Assembly: GCF_000422885.1 (NCBI RefSeq)
Contig: NZ_AUGX01000038.1
Coordinates: 1 to 54,735 of the forward strand
Reading direction: 5' to 3'
Length of the DNA stretch: 54,735 nucleotides
Source of the DNA: Ottowia thiooxydans DSM 14619
Lineage (GTDB): Bacteria > Pseudomonadota > Gammaproteobacteria > Burkholderiales > Burkholderiaceae_C
Part shown: one piece after another, positions 1 to 6,650 of the stretch
How the letters are laid out: every line of letters starts with the position of its first letter
Position numbering within the stretch: position 1 is the stretch's first letter
Made by a program: the position numbers and the translations under genes
Notes under the pieces: generated by a model
Database searches by the model: none
Told to the model about the DNA's origin: nothing
Seen by the model: the letters and a program-made list of their open reading frames with translations, nothing else

Positions 1-191
1 CAAGGGGCGGTGCGGCAGAACTCTCTTCTTTCGCTTCGCTCACTACGTTCAAACAGCTGCCGCAAGCTAGTTCACGAAGCAAGAGCATCTTTCAGTGCTC
101 TTGCCCGCCCCTTGCCCTGCGCTCCTCGGCACGGCCTCAAGGGGTGGATACCCACTCGGGCCATTGCTGCGCTCGGCCTTCGTGTAGCTAG

Positions 192-214
192 TCGTTCCCC
201 CTGTCGGGGAACGA
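192..214. other. Perfect 9-bp stem-loop in the non-coding left edge
   Basis: TCGTTCCCC and GGGGAACGA form a perfect stem around a 5-base loop (CTGTC). No T-run follows on either strand, so it is not a standard terminator. The rest of 1-322 has short self-complementary pieces but no open frame that looks like a gene. It could be debris of a mobile element or a repeat family. I cannot assign it. Confidence 0.4.
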
Positions 215-322
215 TAAATTCCTGGCTGGAGTGGGTGAATTTTAAAACCTGCTCACTATCCAGTGACTCTGCCAACGCCAACGGCATAGAAGAGCAGAGC
301 GCCAATTGATACCTCGAAAACG

Positions 323-790
323 TCAGCCCGGCTGATCAGCCGCCACTGCCTGATCAACAGATTCATCAAGGCAGCCAATGCAAAAATCCAGCAACTCATG
401 CAAGGCCACCACCCGGTCCGCCCCCAGGCGCTCGTTAAGCGCCAATTGCGCGGCCTTCCACCCACGCTGAGCTTCGATTTTTTTAGCCCGTCCTGCATCA
501 GTCGCTTCCACAAGCCGGCTGCGCGCATCCTTACCTGCGCGCACCTCCAGCAGCCCCTGCGCAGAAAGCGGCTGAAGATTGCGCGTCAGCGTGGAAGCGT
601 CCATCTGCATGCGTCTGGCCAATTCACCAGGTTCGATTGGACCAAGCCCGACGACATGCGACAACAAAGCATATTGCGTGTTCTTAAGTCCAGTGGCCGC
701 GACGTACTGGTCGTAGTGCCGCGTGGCCAAACGGGTGAGCTGACGTAGCTTCAGGTTGGTACAACCTTGTGGCTTGAGGGCGCTATTCAT
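323..790 (-). CDS. MarR-family transcriptional regulator
   Basis: This is a small winged-helix DNA-binding protein of about 155 residues, the usual MarR length. The middle of the protein has the winged-helix pattern with the recognition stretch MDASTLTRNLQPL, followed by a wing containing GKDARSRLVEAT. MarR proteins act as dimers, usually repressing a divergent neighbour and releasing DNA when an aromatic or acidic ligand binds. Here the divergent neighbour is a thioesterase/hydratase/transporter set, so repression of that set is the natural inference. The start is placed at the ATG beginning MNSALK. An ATG three codons upstream (799) is equally possible, and longer in-frame extensions would run through the divergent promoter and gene. 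Confidence 0.85.
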   Translation of the reverse strand: MNSALKPQGCTNLKLRQLTRLATRHYDQYVAATGLKNTQYALLSHVVGLGPIEPGELARRMQMDASTLTRNLQPLSAQGLLEVRAGKDARSRLVEATDAGRAKKIEAQRGWKAAQLALNERLGADRVVALHELLDFCIGCLDESVDQAVAADQPG

Positions 791-812
791 GTGATACATT
801 GTACCTGCAACT

Positions 813-826
813 ATTGCATATACAAT
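813..826. promoter_or_regulatory. Candidate MarR operator in the divergent promoter
   Basis: ATTGCATATACAAT is palindromic at 12 of 14 positions. It lies in the short AT-rich gap between the marR start and the thioesterase start. A further ATTGTA half-site at 798-803 faces the same right arm. Spacing and symmetry fit a MarR dimer site that would block both divergent promoters. The assignment is by position and symmetry only. Confidence 0.5.
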
Positions 827-848
827 ATTAATCATGAAGGGAGCGCAT

Positions 849-1409
849 ATGGATGTCGAACAGGTTGTCGCACTTTGGGAAGCGGATGAGGCGCGTGTCC
901 GTGCGCGTTTGGCTTCGGTTGACGCCAAACCCAAAGTGAACCCTATGGGTCTCTCGGGCATGGAAATCTTTGAGGCAATCTTTGCAGGCGATCTGCCGCC
1001 TCCGCCCATTGGGGAGACTCTGGACTTCTTGCCTATCCACATGGAACCTGGCTTCGCTGTGTTCCAAGGCCGGCCAAAGCGCCGGCATTACAACCCATTG
1101 GGTTCGGTGCACGGTGGCTGGTTCGCCACACTGCTTGATTCGGCGTTAGGGTGTGCAGTTCACACGACGCTGCCCGCAGGCAAGGGTTACACCACTCTGG
1201 AGTTGAAGGTGAACATCGTGCGCCCACTGCACGATCGGGTTCCGTTTGTGCGCGCTGAAGGCAAGGTCATCCACCCTGGCCGTCAAGTAGCCACTTCAGA
1301 AGCTCGCATTGTTGGTGCAGATGGGAAGTTGTATGCCCACGCCACGACGACGTGCCTCGTTTTCGACGTTCCTCCATCGGCTTCCGGCGGGGGCGATAGC
1401 AAAGGCTGA
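849..1409 (+). CDS. PaaI-family hotdog thioesterase
   Basis: This is a hotdog-fold acyl-CoA thioesterase of the PaaI/YdiI type, about 186 residues, predicted to hydrolyse aromatic or medium-chain acyl-CoA. The diagnostic segment NPLGSVHGGWFATLLDSALG carries the HGG motif and the catalytic acidic residue on the long helix. The later strands (TTLELKVNIVRPL, AEGKVIHPGRQVATSEA) match the fold. The start at 849 is preferred over 834 because AAGGGAG sits 5 bases upstream. It is followed by a MaoC hydratase and an MFS carrier, and divergent from a MarR regulator, suggesting a small acyl-CoA or aromatic-acid uptake and processing unit. The substrate is not visible. Confidence 0.85.
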   Translation: MDVEQVVALWEADEARVRARLASVDAKPKVNPMGLSGMEIFEAIFAGDLPPPPIGETLDFLPIHMEPGFAVFQGRPKRRHYNPLGSVHGGWFATLLDSALGCAVHTTLPAGKGYTTLELKVNIVRPLHDRVPFVRAEGKVIHPGRQVATSEARIVGADGKLYAHATTTCLVFDVPPSASGGGDSKG

Positions 1410-1468
1410 TGTTGTTCTGAATTTCCCGTAGCACGCGGTTTCGCATTACTTTAACTAACGGATTTCTC

Positions 1469-1927
1469 ATGAGCACTCTTTACCTGGAAGACTTCACACC
1501 TGGCCAGCGATTGGGCGGCTCCACGCGCATTCGCGTAGAAGAGAGTCGAGTCAAGACCTTTGCCTCTGAGTTCGATCCGCAGCCTTTTCACCTGGATGAG
1601 GCGGCTGCAACTGCTTCGATCTTTCGCGGACTCGCGGCCAGTGGCTGGCATACCGCGGCAATCACCATGCGTTTGCTGGTGGAGAGCGAATTCAAACCGG
1701 CGGGAGGCATCGTTGGGGCAGGCTTTGACGAGTTGCGATGGCCTCGGCCTGTACGGCCCGGTGACGAACTGCGCGTCGAAAGCGAAGTTCTGGAGGTCCG
1801 GCCGTCCCAGTCTCGTCCGGAGCAAGGCTTGGTGAAGGTTCGCACAAACACGCTGAACCAGGATGGGCACGTCGTGCAGACCTCGGTGGGAAATCTTGTG
1901 GTGCAAAGACGTCCAAAGGCATCCTAG
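1469..1927 (+). CDS. MaoC-like (R)-enoyl-CoA hydratase family protein
   Basis: This 152-residue single-hotdog protein of the MaoC family hydrates trans-2-enoyl-CoA or a related unsaturated acyl-CoA. The catalytic Asp and His appear in FDPQPFHLDE near residues 32-41, which is the D-x-x-P-x-H hydratase signature. GGIVGAGFDELRWPRPVRPGDEL is typical of the short MaoC subgroup. It begins 59 bases after the thioesterase, probably in the same transcript. The pair could act on one CoA ester, but which one is unknown. Confidence 0.85.
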   Translation: MSTLYLEDFTPGQRLGGSTRIRVEESRVKTFASEFDPQPFHLDEAAATASIFRGLAASGWHTAAITMRLLVESEFKPAGGIVGAGFDELRWPRPVRPGDELRVESEVLEVRPSQSRPEQGLVKVRTNTLNQDGHVVQTSVGNLVVQRRPKAS

Positions 1928-2037
1928 CCAATTTTGGTGAAGCCGGGTCTTGATTTTTGCCCCCAAGGGCAATTCAACCAGGGCAGCTTAGCCTGTGTAG
2001 CAAGCACCCAGGTAGAGAAATTTTTCGGAAGATCACG

Positions 2038-3294
2038 ATGAGCCAATCTAGTCACGCCTCGCCAGCAAAGTCCAGGATTTCGCGCAATGCAATATGGCTC
2101 GTGCTGATTGCAGCGGCCGGCACTTATGCGCTGTCGATGGGGGTGCGCAACACGATGGGCTTGTACCTGTCGGCCTTGAACACCTCTACCGGCTTGGGCA
2201 TTGGCAATATCAGCCTGGCGTTTGCCTTCGGGCAACTCTGGTGGGGGCTGACGCAACCATTCGCGGGTGCGGTGGCTGACCGAATTGGCACGGGGCGTGT
2301 CATTTTCATAGGCGTTTTACTGGTCGCCCTCGGCACGGTGATCACGCCGCTCATGACCTCCACATTCGGCCTGATCCTGGCTATTGGTGTGCTGGCTGCC
2401 GGGGGGGCTGGCATGGCTGGGCCGTCGGTGTTGATGGCGGCAACCGCCCGGCTGGTACCGGCTGAAAAGCGGGGCATGGCGTCAGGCATAGTGAACGCCG
2501 GTGGATCATTCGGGCAATTCACGATGGCCCCAATCGCTATAGGCTTGACAGCAAGCCTCGGCTGGGCCGCATCCATGCAATGGCTGGGTTTGCTGGTCCT
2601 TCTCGCGCTGCCGGCCATCTGGATGCTCAAGGGCAACTCCAAAGCCATGGCGGCTGCGGCAGCAGCGGCATCTGGCAAAAAGGCGCTCACTGCACGCGAA
2701 GCCCTGAGCCAGGCACTGGCAACACCGAGCTACGGCTTTCTTGCGCTGGGCTTCATGGTGTGTGGGTTCCACGTCGCCTTCCTGGCCACGCATCTTCCAG
2801 GGGTGGTGGAGGCGTGCGGTTTGCCGCCAGCCATTGCCGGTTGGTCGCTGGCCATCGTGGGTTTGTTCAATATTGTCGGCAGCCTTGCGATGGGCTGGGG
2901 AGTAGGGCGCTGGCGCATGAAATCGCTTCTGTCGCTGCTCTACGCGGTTCGTGGTTTGGCGGTACTGGCATTCCTGTTCGCACCAAAGACGCCAGCTGTC
3001 ATGCTGATATTTGCGGCCGTCATGGGCGTCACCTACCTATCTACGGTACCCCCAACGGCAGGGTTGGTGGCCAAGATGTTCGGCCCCGCCAACATGGCCA
3101 TGCTGTTTGGCGTGCTGATGCTCGCACACCAGATAGGCGGCTTTGCCGGTGCCTATTTGGGAGGGCAGATCTTCCAGGCTACTGGCAGCTATGACTGGGT
3201 TTGGTACATCGACATTGTTCTCGCGGTAGGAGCTGCGCTCATCCATCTTCCAATTCGGGAAGCCAAGCTCGCGCCACGTCCGACAACAGCCTGA
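2038..3294 (+). CDS. MFS transporter
   Basis: This is a major facilitator superfamily carrier of about 418 residues with roughly twelve hydrophobic segments split by a charged central loop near KGNSKAM. The cytoplasmic loop motif DRIGTGRV lies between helices 2 and 3, as in other MFS proteins, and RLVPAEKRGMASG follows later. The ATG at 2038 (MSQSSHA) is chosen because CGGAAG lies 6-7 bases upstream and the longer frame adds a non-membrane leader. It is last in the thioesterase-hydratase transcript and probably moves the acid handled by those enzymes. A terminator follows. Confidence 0.85.
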   Translation: MSQSSHASPAKSRISRNAIWLVLIAAAGTYALSMGVRNTMGLYLSALNTSTGLGIGNISLAFAFGQLWWGLTQPFAGAVADRIGTGRVIFIGVLLVALGTVITPLMTSTFGLILAIGVLAAGGAGMAGPSVLMAATARLVPAEKRGMASGIVNAGGSFGQFTMAPIAIGLTASLGWAASMQWLGLLVLLALPAIWMLKGNSKAMAAAAAAASGKKALTAREALSQALATPSYGFLALGFMVCGFHVAFLATHLPGVVEACGLPPAIAGWSLAIVGLFNIVGSLAMGWGVGRWRMKSLLSLLYAVRGLAVLAFLFAPKTPAVMLIFAAVMGVTYLSTVPPTAGLVAKMFGPANMAMLFGVLMLAHQIGGFAGAYLGGQIFQATGSYDWVWYIDIVLAVGAALIHLPIREAKLAPRPTTA

Positions 3295-3318
3295 GTTGTC
3301 GCCATAGCGGCATATGGG

Positions 3319-3354
3319 CGTGCGATAGAAGCTCTCGCGGCTTCGCACGTTTTC
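3319..3354 (+). terminator. Intrinsic terminator after the MFS gene
   Basis: CGTGC and GCACG enclose an inner GAAGC/GCTTC stem with a four-base bulge, followed at once by TTTTCT. It lies between two convergent genes (MFS ending 3294 and LysR ending 3368). Confidence 0.6.
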
Positions 3355-3367
3355 TGCTGGCACGCTC

Positions 3368-4258
3368 CTAGCCCTCTGGCCGCAGGGCGTTCACGAGATG
3401 ATCGATTAGCGCGCGCATCTTGGGTGTGGTGTAGCGAGAGGCGGAAAACAACAGGTAGGCCACGCCTTGGTAGTTGGTATCGAAGGTCCACTCAGGCAGT
3501 AGCCGAACCACTCGCCCAGCCGCCAATGCATCACGCGCCACGAAGTCCTGTACGCAGCCCACGCCCAAGCCCCGTTCAACGGCCGCCAGACGCATCTCGC
3601 TGTGATTCAAGGTGTAGCGCCCGGCTACCGATATCTCCACTTGGTCATTGCCGCGAACGAAGCGCCAGCGGCTGTCGTTCTCCTGCTCGCCGAGCGACAA
3701 GCAACTGTGGTTCATCAAGTCCTCCGGCGTTTGAATACGCTCGTGAGACGCCAAGTAGGCCGGACTCGCCAGCAAGAATTGGTGCACCGGCATCAGTGCG
3801 CGTGCCACCATGCCTTGCGGCGGGTCGTCGGTCAGGCGGATGGCAAGGTCAATGCCTTCACGCACAGGGTCCACCACCCGGTCTACGACCATGAGGTGCA
3901 CGTCTATCTCGGAATAACGCTGTAGGAAGTCCAGCAAAGGCTGATGAAGCACGTGGCGGGCGAAGGCTTTGGGTGCGCTGAGACGAATCAACCCTCTGGG
4001 TGTTCCCATGTGGCCTTCAGCCACTCGCATGCTGGCCTGGGCAGCAGCTACCATCTCGCGCCCGCATTCGAGCACCTCCATGCCTGCCTCAGTCAGGTGC
4101 AACTGCCGAGTGGTTCGCTGCAACAGCGAAACACCCAGGACGCTTTCCAGGCGTGTGATCTGCCGGCTGACAGCGGACGGGGTTTGGCCGTGCCGACGCG
4201 CAGCAGCCGAAAAGCTCCCCAACTCCGCCACACGAACGAACGCAACCAGCTCGTGCAT
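3368..4258 (-). CDS. LysR-family transcriptional regulator
   Basis: This is a LysR regulator of about 296 residues. The N-terminal winged helix reads FVRVAELGSFSAAARRHG, with recognition helix TPSAVSRQITRLESVLG and RTTRQLHLTEAG. A periplasmic-binding-like ligand domain follows to the C-terminus. The start is taken at the ATG of MHELVAF because LysR proteins begin a few residues before the helix-turn-helix. A GGAGG sits very close upstream. An in-frame ATG at 4312 would add 18 residues. It is divergent from an EamA exporter, the classic LysR target arrangement. The effector is unknown. Confidence 0.88.
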   Translation of the reverse strand: MHELVAFVRVAELGSFSAAARRHGQTPSAVSRQITRLESVLGVSLLQRTTRQLHLTEAGMEVLECGREMVAAAQASMRVAEGHMGTPRGLIRLSAPKAFARHVLHQPLLDFLQRYSEIDVHLMVVDRVVDPVREGIDLAIRLTDDPPQGMVARALMPVHQFLLASPAYLASHERIQTPEDLMNHSCLSLGEQENDSRWRFVRGNDQVEISVAGRYTLNHSEMRLAAVERGLGVGCVQDFVARDALAAGRVVRLLPEWTFDTNYQGVAYLLFSASRYTTPKMRALIDHLVNALRPEG

Positions 4259-4299
4259 GACCTCCAGGAAATCATCTGTTCTCAAGGTGCACAACTCCT

Positions 4300-4377
4300 G
4301 TTCATGCGCCAAGTCTATTCAACTCTGACGGGGACACGAACAATCAGCTGTCCAAGAGCCTGTTCATGACCAAGAAC
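4300..4377. promoter_or_regulatory. Candidate LysR binding sites
   Basis: GTTCATGACCAAGAAC at 4362-4377 has GTTC/GAAC arms. A close copy, GTTCATGCGCCAAGTC, lies at 4300-4315. Two related sites 62 bases apart between divergent lysR and eamA fit recognition and activation sites. The upstream copy is intergenic only if LysR starts at 4258. Proposed from repetition and position only. Confidence 0.35.
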
Positions 4378-4405
4378 GTGTTCACAAACGTTTATGGGGA
4401 AAATC

Positions 4406-5356
4406 ATGTCTAGCTCCTCCAACTCCGCGAATTCAAATGGCCGGAGAACCTCGCTTTTTTTGAATCCTGTGGATGGGCTGCTGCTCCTTGTGGCAGTGAT
4501 CTGGGGCGGTAGTTACAGCGCAGCCAAACTCGCGACCGATCAGATGCCGGTACTGCAGTTCCTGGTGATGCGCTTTGGATTGACATTTGTACTGTTGCTA
4601 CCTGCTCTGAGAGGTCTGGCTGTGCCTTCGTGGCCGGTGGCGCTGGCTGGTGCATCGATCCTTGGCGTCAATCTGCTCGCCATTTTCGTCTGCGAAACGT
4701 TTGGCGTATCACTGACCACAGCGTCCAACGCAGCGTTATTGGTCAGCCTGTGTGTTGCCTTCACACCCGTTTGCGAGTGGTGGCTGCTTAAGGAGAGGCC
4801 CGGCGCCAAGGTGATGGTCGCGGCCGGCCTTTCGCTGATGGGGGCAGGGCTGCTGGCGTTCCAGCACGGTGAATCTGCCGGGCTGAAGTGGGGCGATGGC
4901 TTGATCGTGCTCGCAGCGTTTCTGCGTGGTGTCATGGTGTGTCTGACGCGGCGTGCCAGCCAAAGGCATGGCCTGACGGCGCTCACCATGACAGCGGTGC
5001 AGATGGGCGTGATGACACTTGGGTCCGCACTCTTGATGTTCGCCGTGCATGGCACCACCTGGCCTCGGTTACCGCGGACTGCGTCGTTTTGGTCAGCCAT
5101 GGCTTTCCTGGTCCTGCTCTGTACCTTGTTCGCGTTTTTCGTTCAGAACCACGCCGCGGCCCGCACCAGCCCTACGCAGGTGGCCTTGTTAATGGGGAGC
5201 GAGCCGGTATGGGGCGCGTTGATCGCGGTCTTCTGGCTGGGCGAGCGAATGACCTCGTTAGGGTGGGCCGGTGGCTTGCTGATCATTGCATCCGCTTGGT
5301 GGGTAACCCGGCAGGAACGTAGTGAAAATTCACCATATGCCAAAAATAATACTTAG
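4406..5356 (+). CDS. EamA/DMT-family transporter
   Basis: This is a drug/metabolite transporter of about 316 residues with around ten hydrophobic helices in two EamA halves. The first half starts LLLLVAVIWGGSYSAAKLA, and the second contains QVALLMGSEPVWGALIAVFWLGE, the usual EamA pattern near the last helices. Such proteins in Burkholderiales commonly export amino acids or metabolites. The ATG at 4406 is preferred over 4394 because GGGGA sits about 6 bases before it. The LysR protein upstream probably regulates it. It ends 121 bases before the lux-like operon, and I see no reason to join them functionally. Confidence 0.85.
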   Translation: MSSSSNSANSNGRRTSLFLNPVDGLLLLVAVIWGGSYSAAKLATDQMPVLQFLVMRFGLTFVLLLPALRGLAVPSWPVALAGASILGVNLLAIFVCETFGVSLTTASNAALLVSLCVAFTPVCEWWLLKERPGAKVMVAAGLSLMGAGLLAFQHGESAGLKWGDGLIVLAAFLRGVMVCLTRRASQRHGLTALTMTAVQMGVMTLGSALLMFAVHGTTWPRLPRTASFWSAMAFLVLLCTLFAFFVQNHAAARTSPTQVALLMGSEPVWGALIAVFWLGERMTSLGWAGGLLIIASAWWVTRQERSENSPYAKNNT

Positions 5357-5466
5357 GAAGTAAACCGTTATCGCTTTAATAGTTATAGCCTCAATTTCAC
5401 TTATCATGAATAAGGAGGCTAGTAAGGAGTTTTAAGAAACTTCTGTAGCCAGTTGAAACTTCCGCC

Positions 5467-5480
5467 AGGAGGTCAGCTTG
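5467..5480 (+). promoter_or_regulatory. Strong ribosome binding site before a TTG start
   Basis: AGGAGGT at 5467-5473 lies four bases before TTG at 5478. No ATG is as well placed, so this site decides the start of the LuxE-like gene. The upstream gap 5357-5466 is AT-rich and probably holds the promoter, but I could not pick clear -35 and -10 boxes. Confidence 0.65.
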
Positions 5481-6650
5481 AGAATTGACTGCAGTGCAGC
5501 CGTAAACGGCGGCAAAGAGATACCGAAAAGCGTAGAGCGCTTTTGCGCGCAAACCGCACCTTATTTTGCCGATGCGCAGTCTGAGACAGACTTCGTTGAA
5601 GCCATGCGCGATGTAACGCTCTGGCATCGTGATCGTTCGCCCTGGTATCGCGGACTGCTGGAGGCATGTGGTGTGCAGGTGGAGCGGATGGCCACGTTGG
5701 CCGACGTGATCGCACTGCCCCCAGTTCACGCCAACTTCTTCAAGCAGCATGAAGTGCTCTCTGTGCCTGAATCGGATGTGGTGTTGAACCTCACATCCTC
5801 CGGTACGACGGGCCAGAAGTCGCAGATGTTTTTCGATGCGTTCACTATAGGCAATGCGAGACGCATGGTGGATGACGTGATGCAAGCGCGCGGCGTGACC
5901 AGCGAGGCGCCAGCCAATTACCTCGTCAACGCCTATGAACCCATAGATGGCCTGCGCGTAGGAACCTCCAACACCAATCAGTACCTGATGCGTTACGCAC
6001 CGCCGGCCAAAGTGTTCTGGTCGCTGCGGACGGTCGGTCAGGGGCAGCATGAATTCGATGCCTTTGGCGCTCTTGCTACATTGCGCGACTACGCGGAAGA
6101 CCGAGAGCGGCCCGCACGCATCATCGGGTTTCCGGCCTTTCTGCATTTCGCGCTGCAACGCATGCAGCGCACGGGAATGCCGCCACTGCAATTGCCTGCT
6201 GGAAGTTGTGTGATCTTTGGTGGGGGATGGAAAGGCCATGCGGACCAAGCTATTTCAAAGGAACAACTCCATCGAGACATCACGCATTGGCTGGGTATTT
6301 CGTCAGAGCGTATCGTCGAGACCTTTGGCGCCGTAGAGCACAGCATTCCTTACGTTGGCTGCACACAGCATCACTTGCACGCACCTATATGGTCACGTGT
6401 ACTGGTGCGCGATCCGCGAACACTCGCCCCGGTGCCAGACGGACAGCCCGGGTTCCTGTCTTTTCTCTCGCCCTACATTACCTCCGTACCAGCGCACAGT
6501 GTCGTCATGGGCGATCTGGCGATACGCCATCCAGGCAGCGCCTGTAGCTGCGGTAACCCGATGCCTTGGTTCGAGGTGCTAGGGCGCGCCGGAACTTCAT
6601 CCAACAAGAGTTGCGCAGCTGCTGCCGCGGAACTGCTGCCGTCGTCATGA
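5478..6650 (+). CDS. LuxE-like acyl-protein synthetase
   Basis: This 390-residue member of the LuxE/PaaK adenylating family activates a fatty acid with ATP and carries the acyl group on a cysteine for delivery to the reductase. The ATP-binding loop is SSGTTGQKS at residues 107-115. Further LuxE features are NAYEP, IGFPAFLHFAL, VIFGGGWKG and ETFGAVEHS. The C-terminal SNKSCAAAAAELL puts Cys379 where Vibrio LuxE carries its acyl-acceptor cysteine. It starts at TTG with a strong ribosome binding site and overlaps the next gene by ATGA. Bioluminescence use is not expected because luxAB and luxD are absent. The fatty-aldehyde role is inferred from pairing with a LuxC-like reductase. Confidence 0.85.
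   Translation: MRIDCSAAVNGGKEIPKSVERFCAQTAPYFADAQSETDFVEAMRDVTLWHRDRSPWYRGLLEACGVQVERMATLADVIALPPVHANFFKQHEVLSVPESDVVLNLTSSGTTGQKSQMFFDAFTIGNARRMVDDVMQARGVTSEAPANYLVNAYEPIDGLRVGTSNTNQYLMRYAPPAKVFWSLRTVGQGQHEFDAFGALATLRDYAEDRERPARIIGFPAFLHFALQRMQRTGMPPLQLPAGSCVIFGGGWKGHADQAISKEQLHRDITHWLGISSERIVETFGAVEHSIPYVGCTQHHLHAPIWSRVLVRDPRTLAPVPDGQPGFLSFLSPYITSVPAHSVVMGDLAIRHPGSACSCGNPMPWFEVLGRAGTSSNKSCAAAAAELLPSS

Noticed and set aside
10-309. 99-residue open frame at the left edge
   Set aside because: Its composition is random-looking, with no ribosome binding site and several overlapping frames.
1957-2037. N-terminal extension of the MFS gene
   Set aside because: The ATG at 2038 has a ribosome binding site, and the extension is not membrane-like.
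5392-5434. Nine-codon leader peptide before the LuxE-like gene
   Set aside because: A start and stop exist, but there is no ribosome binding site or attenuator hairpin.
5397-6248. Long minus-strand open frame across the LuxE-like gene
   Set aside because: It is opposite a gene with clear family motifs and has no recognisable protein pattern itself.
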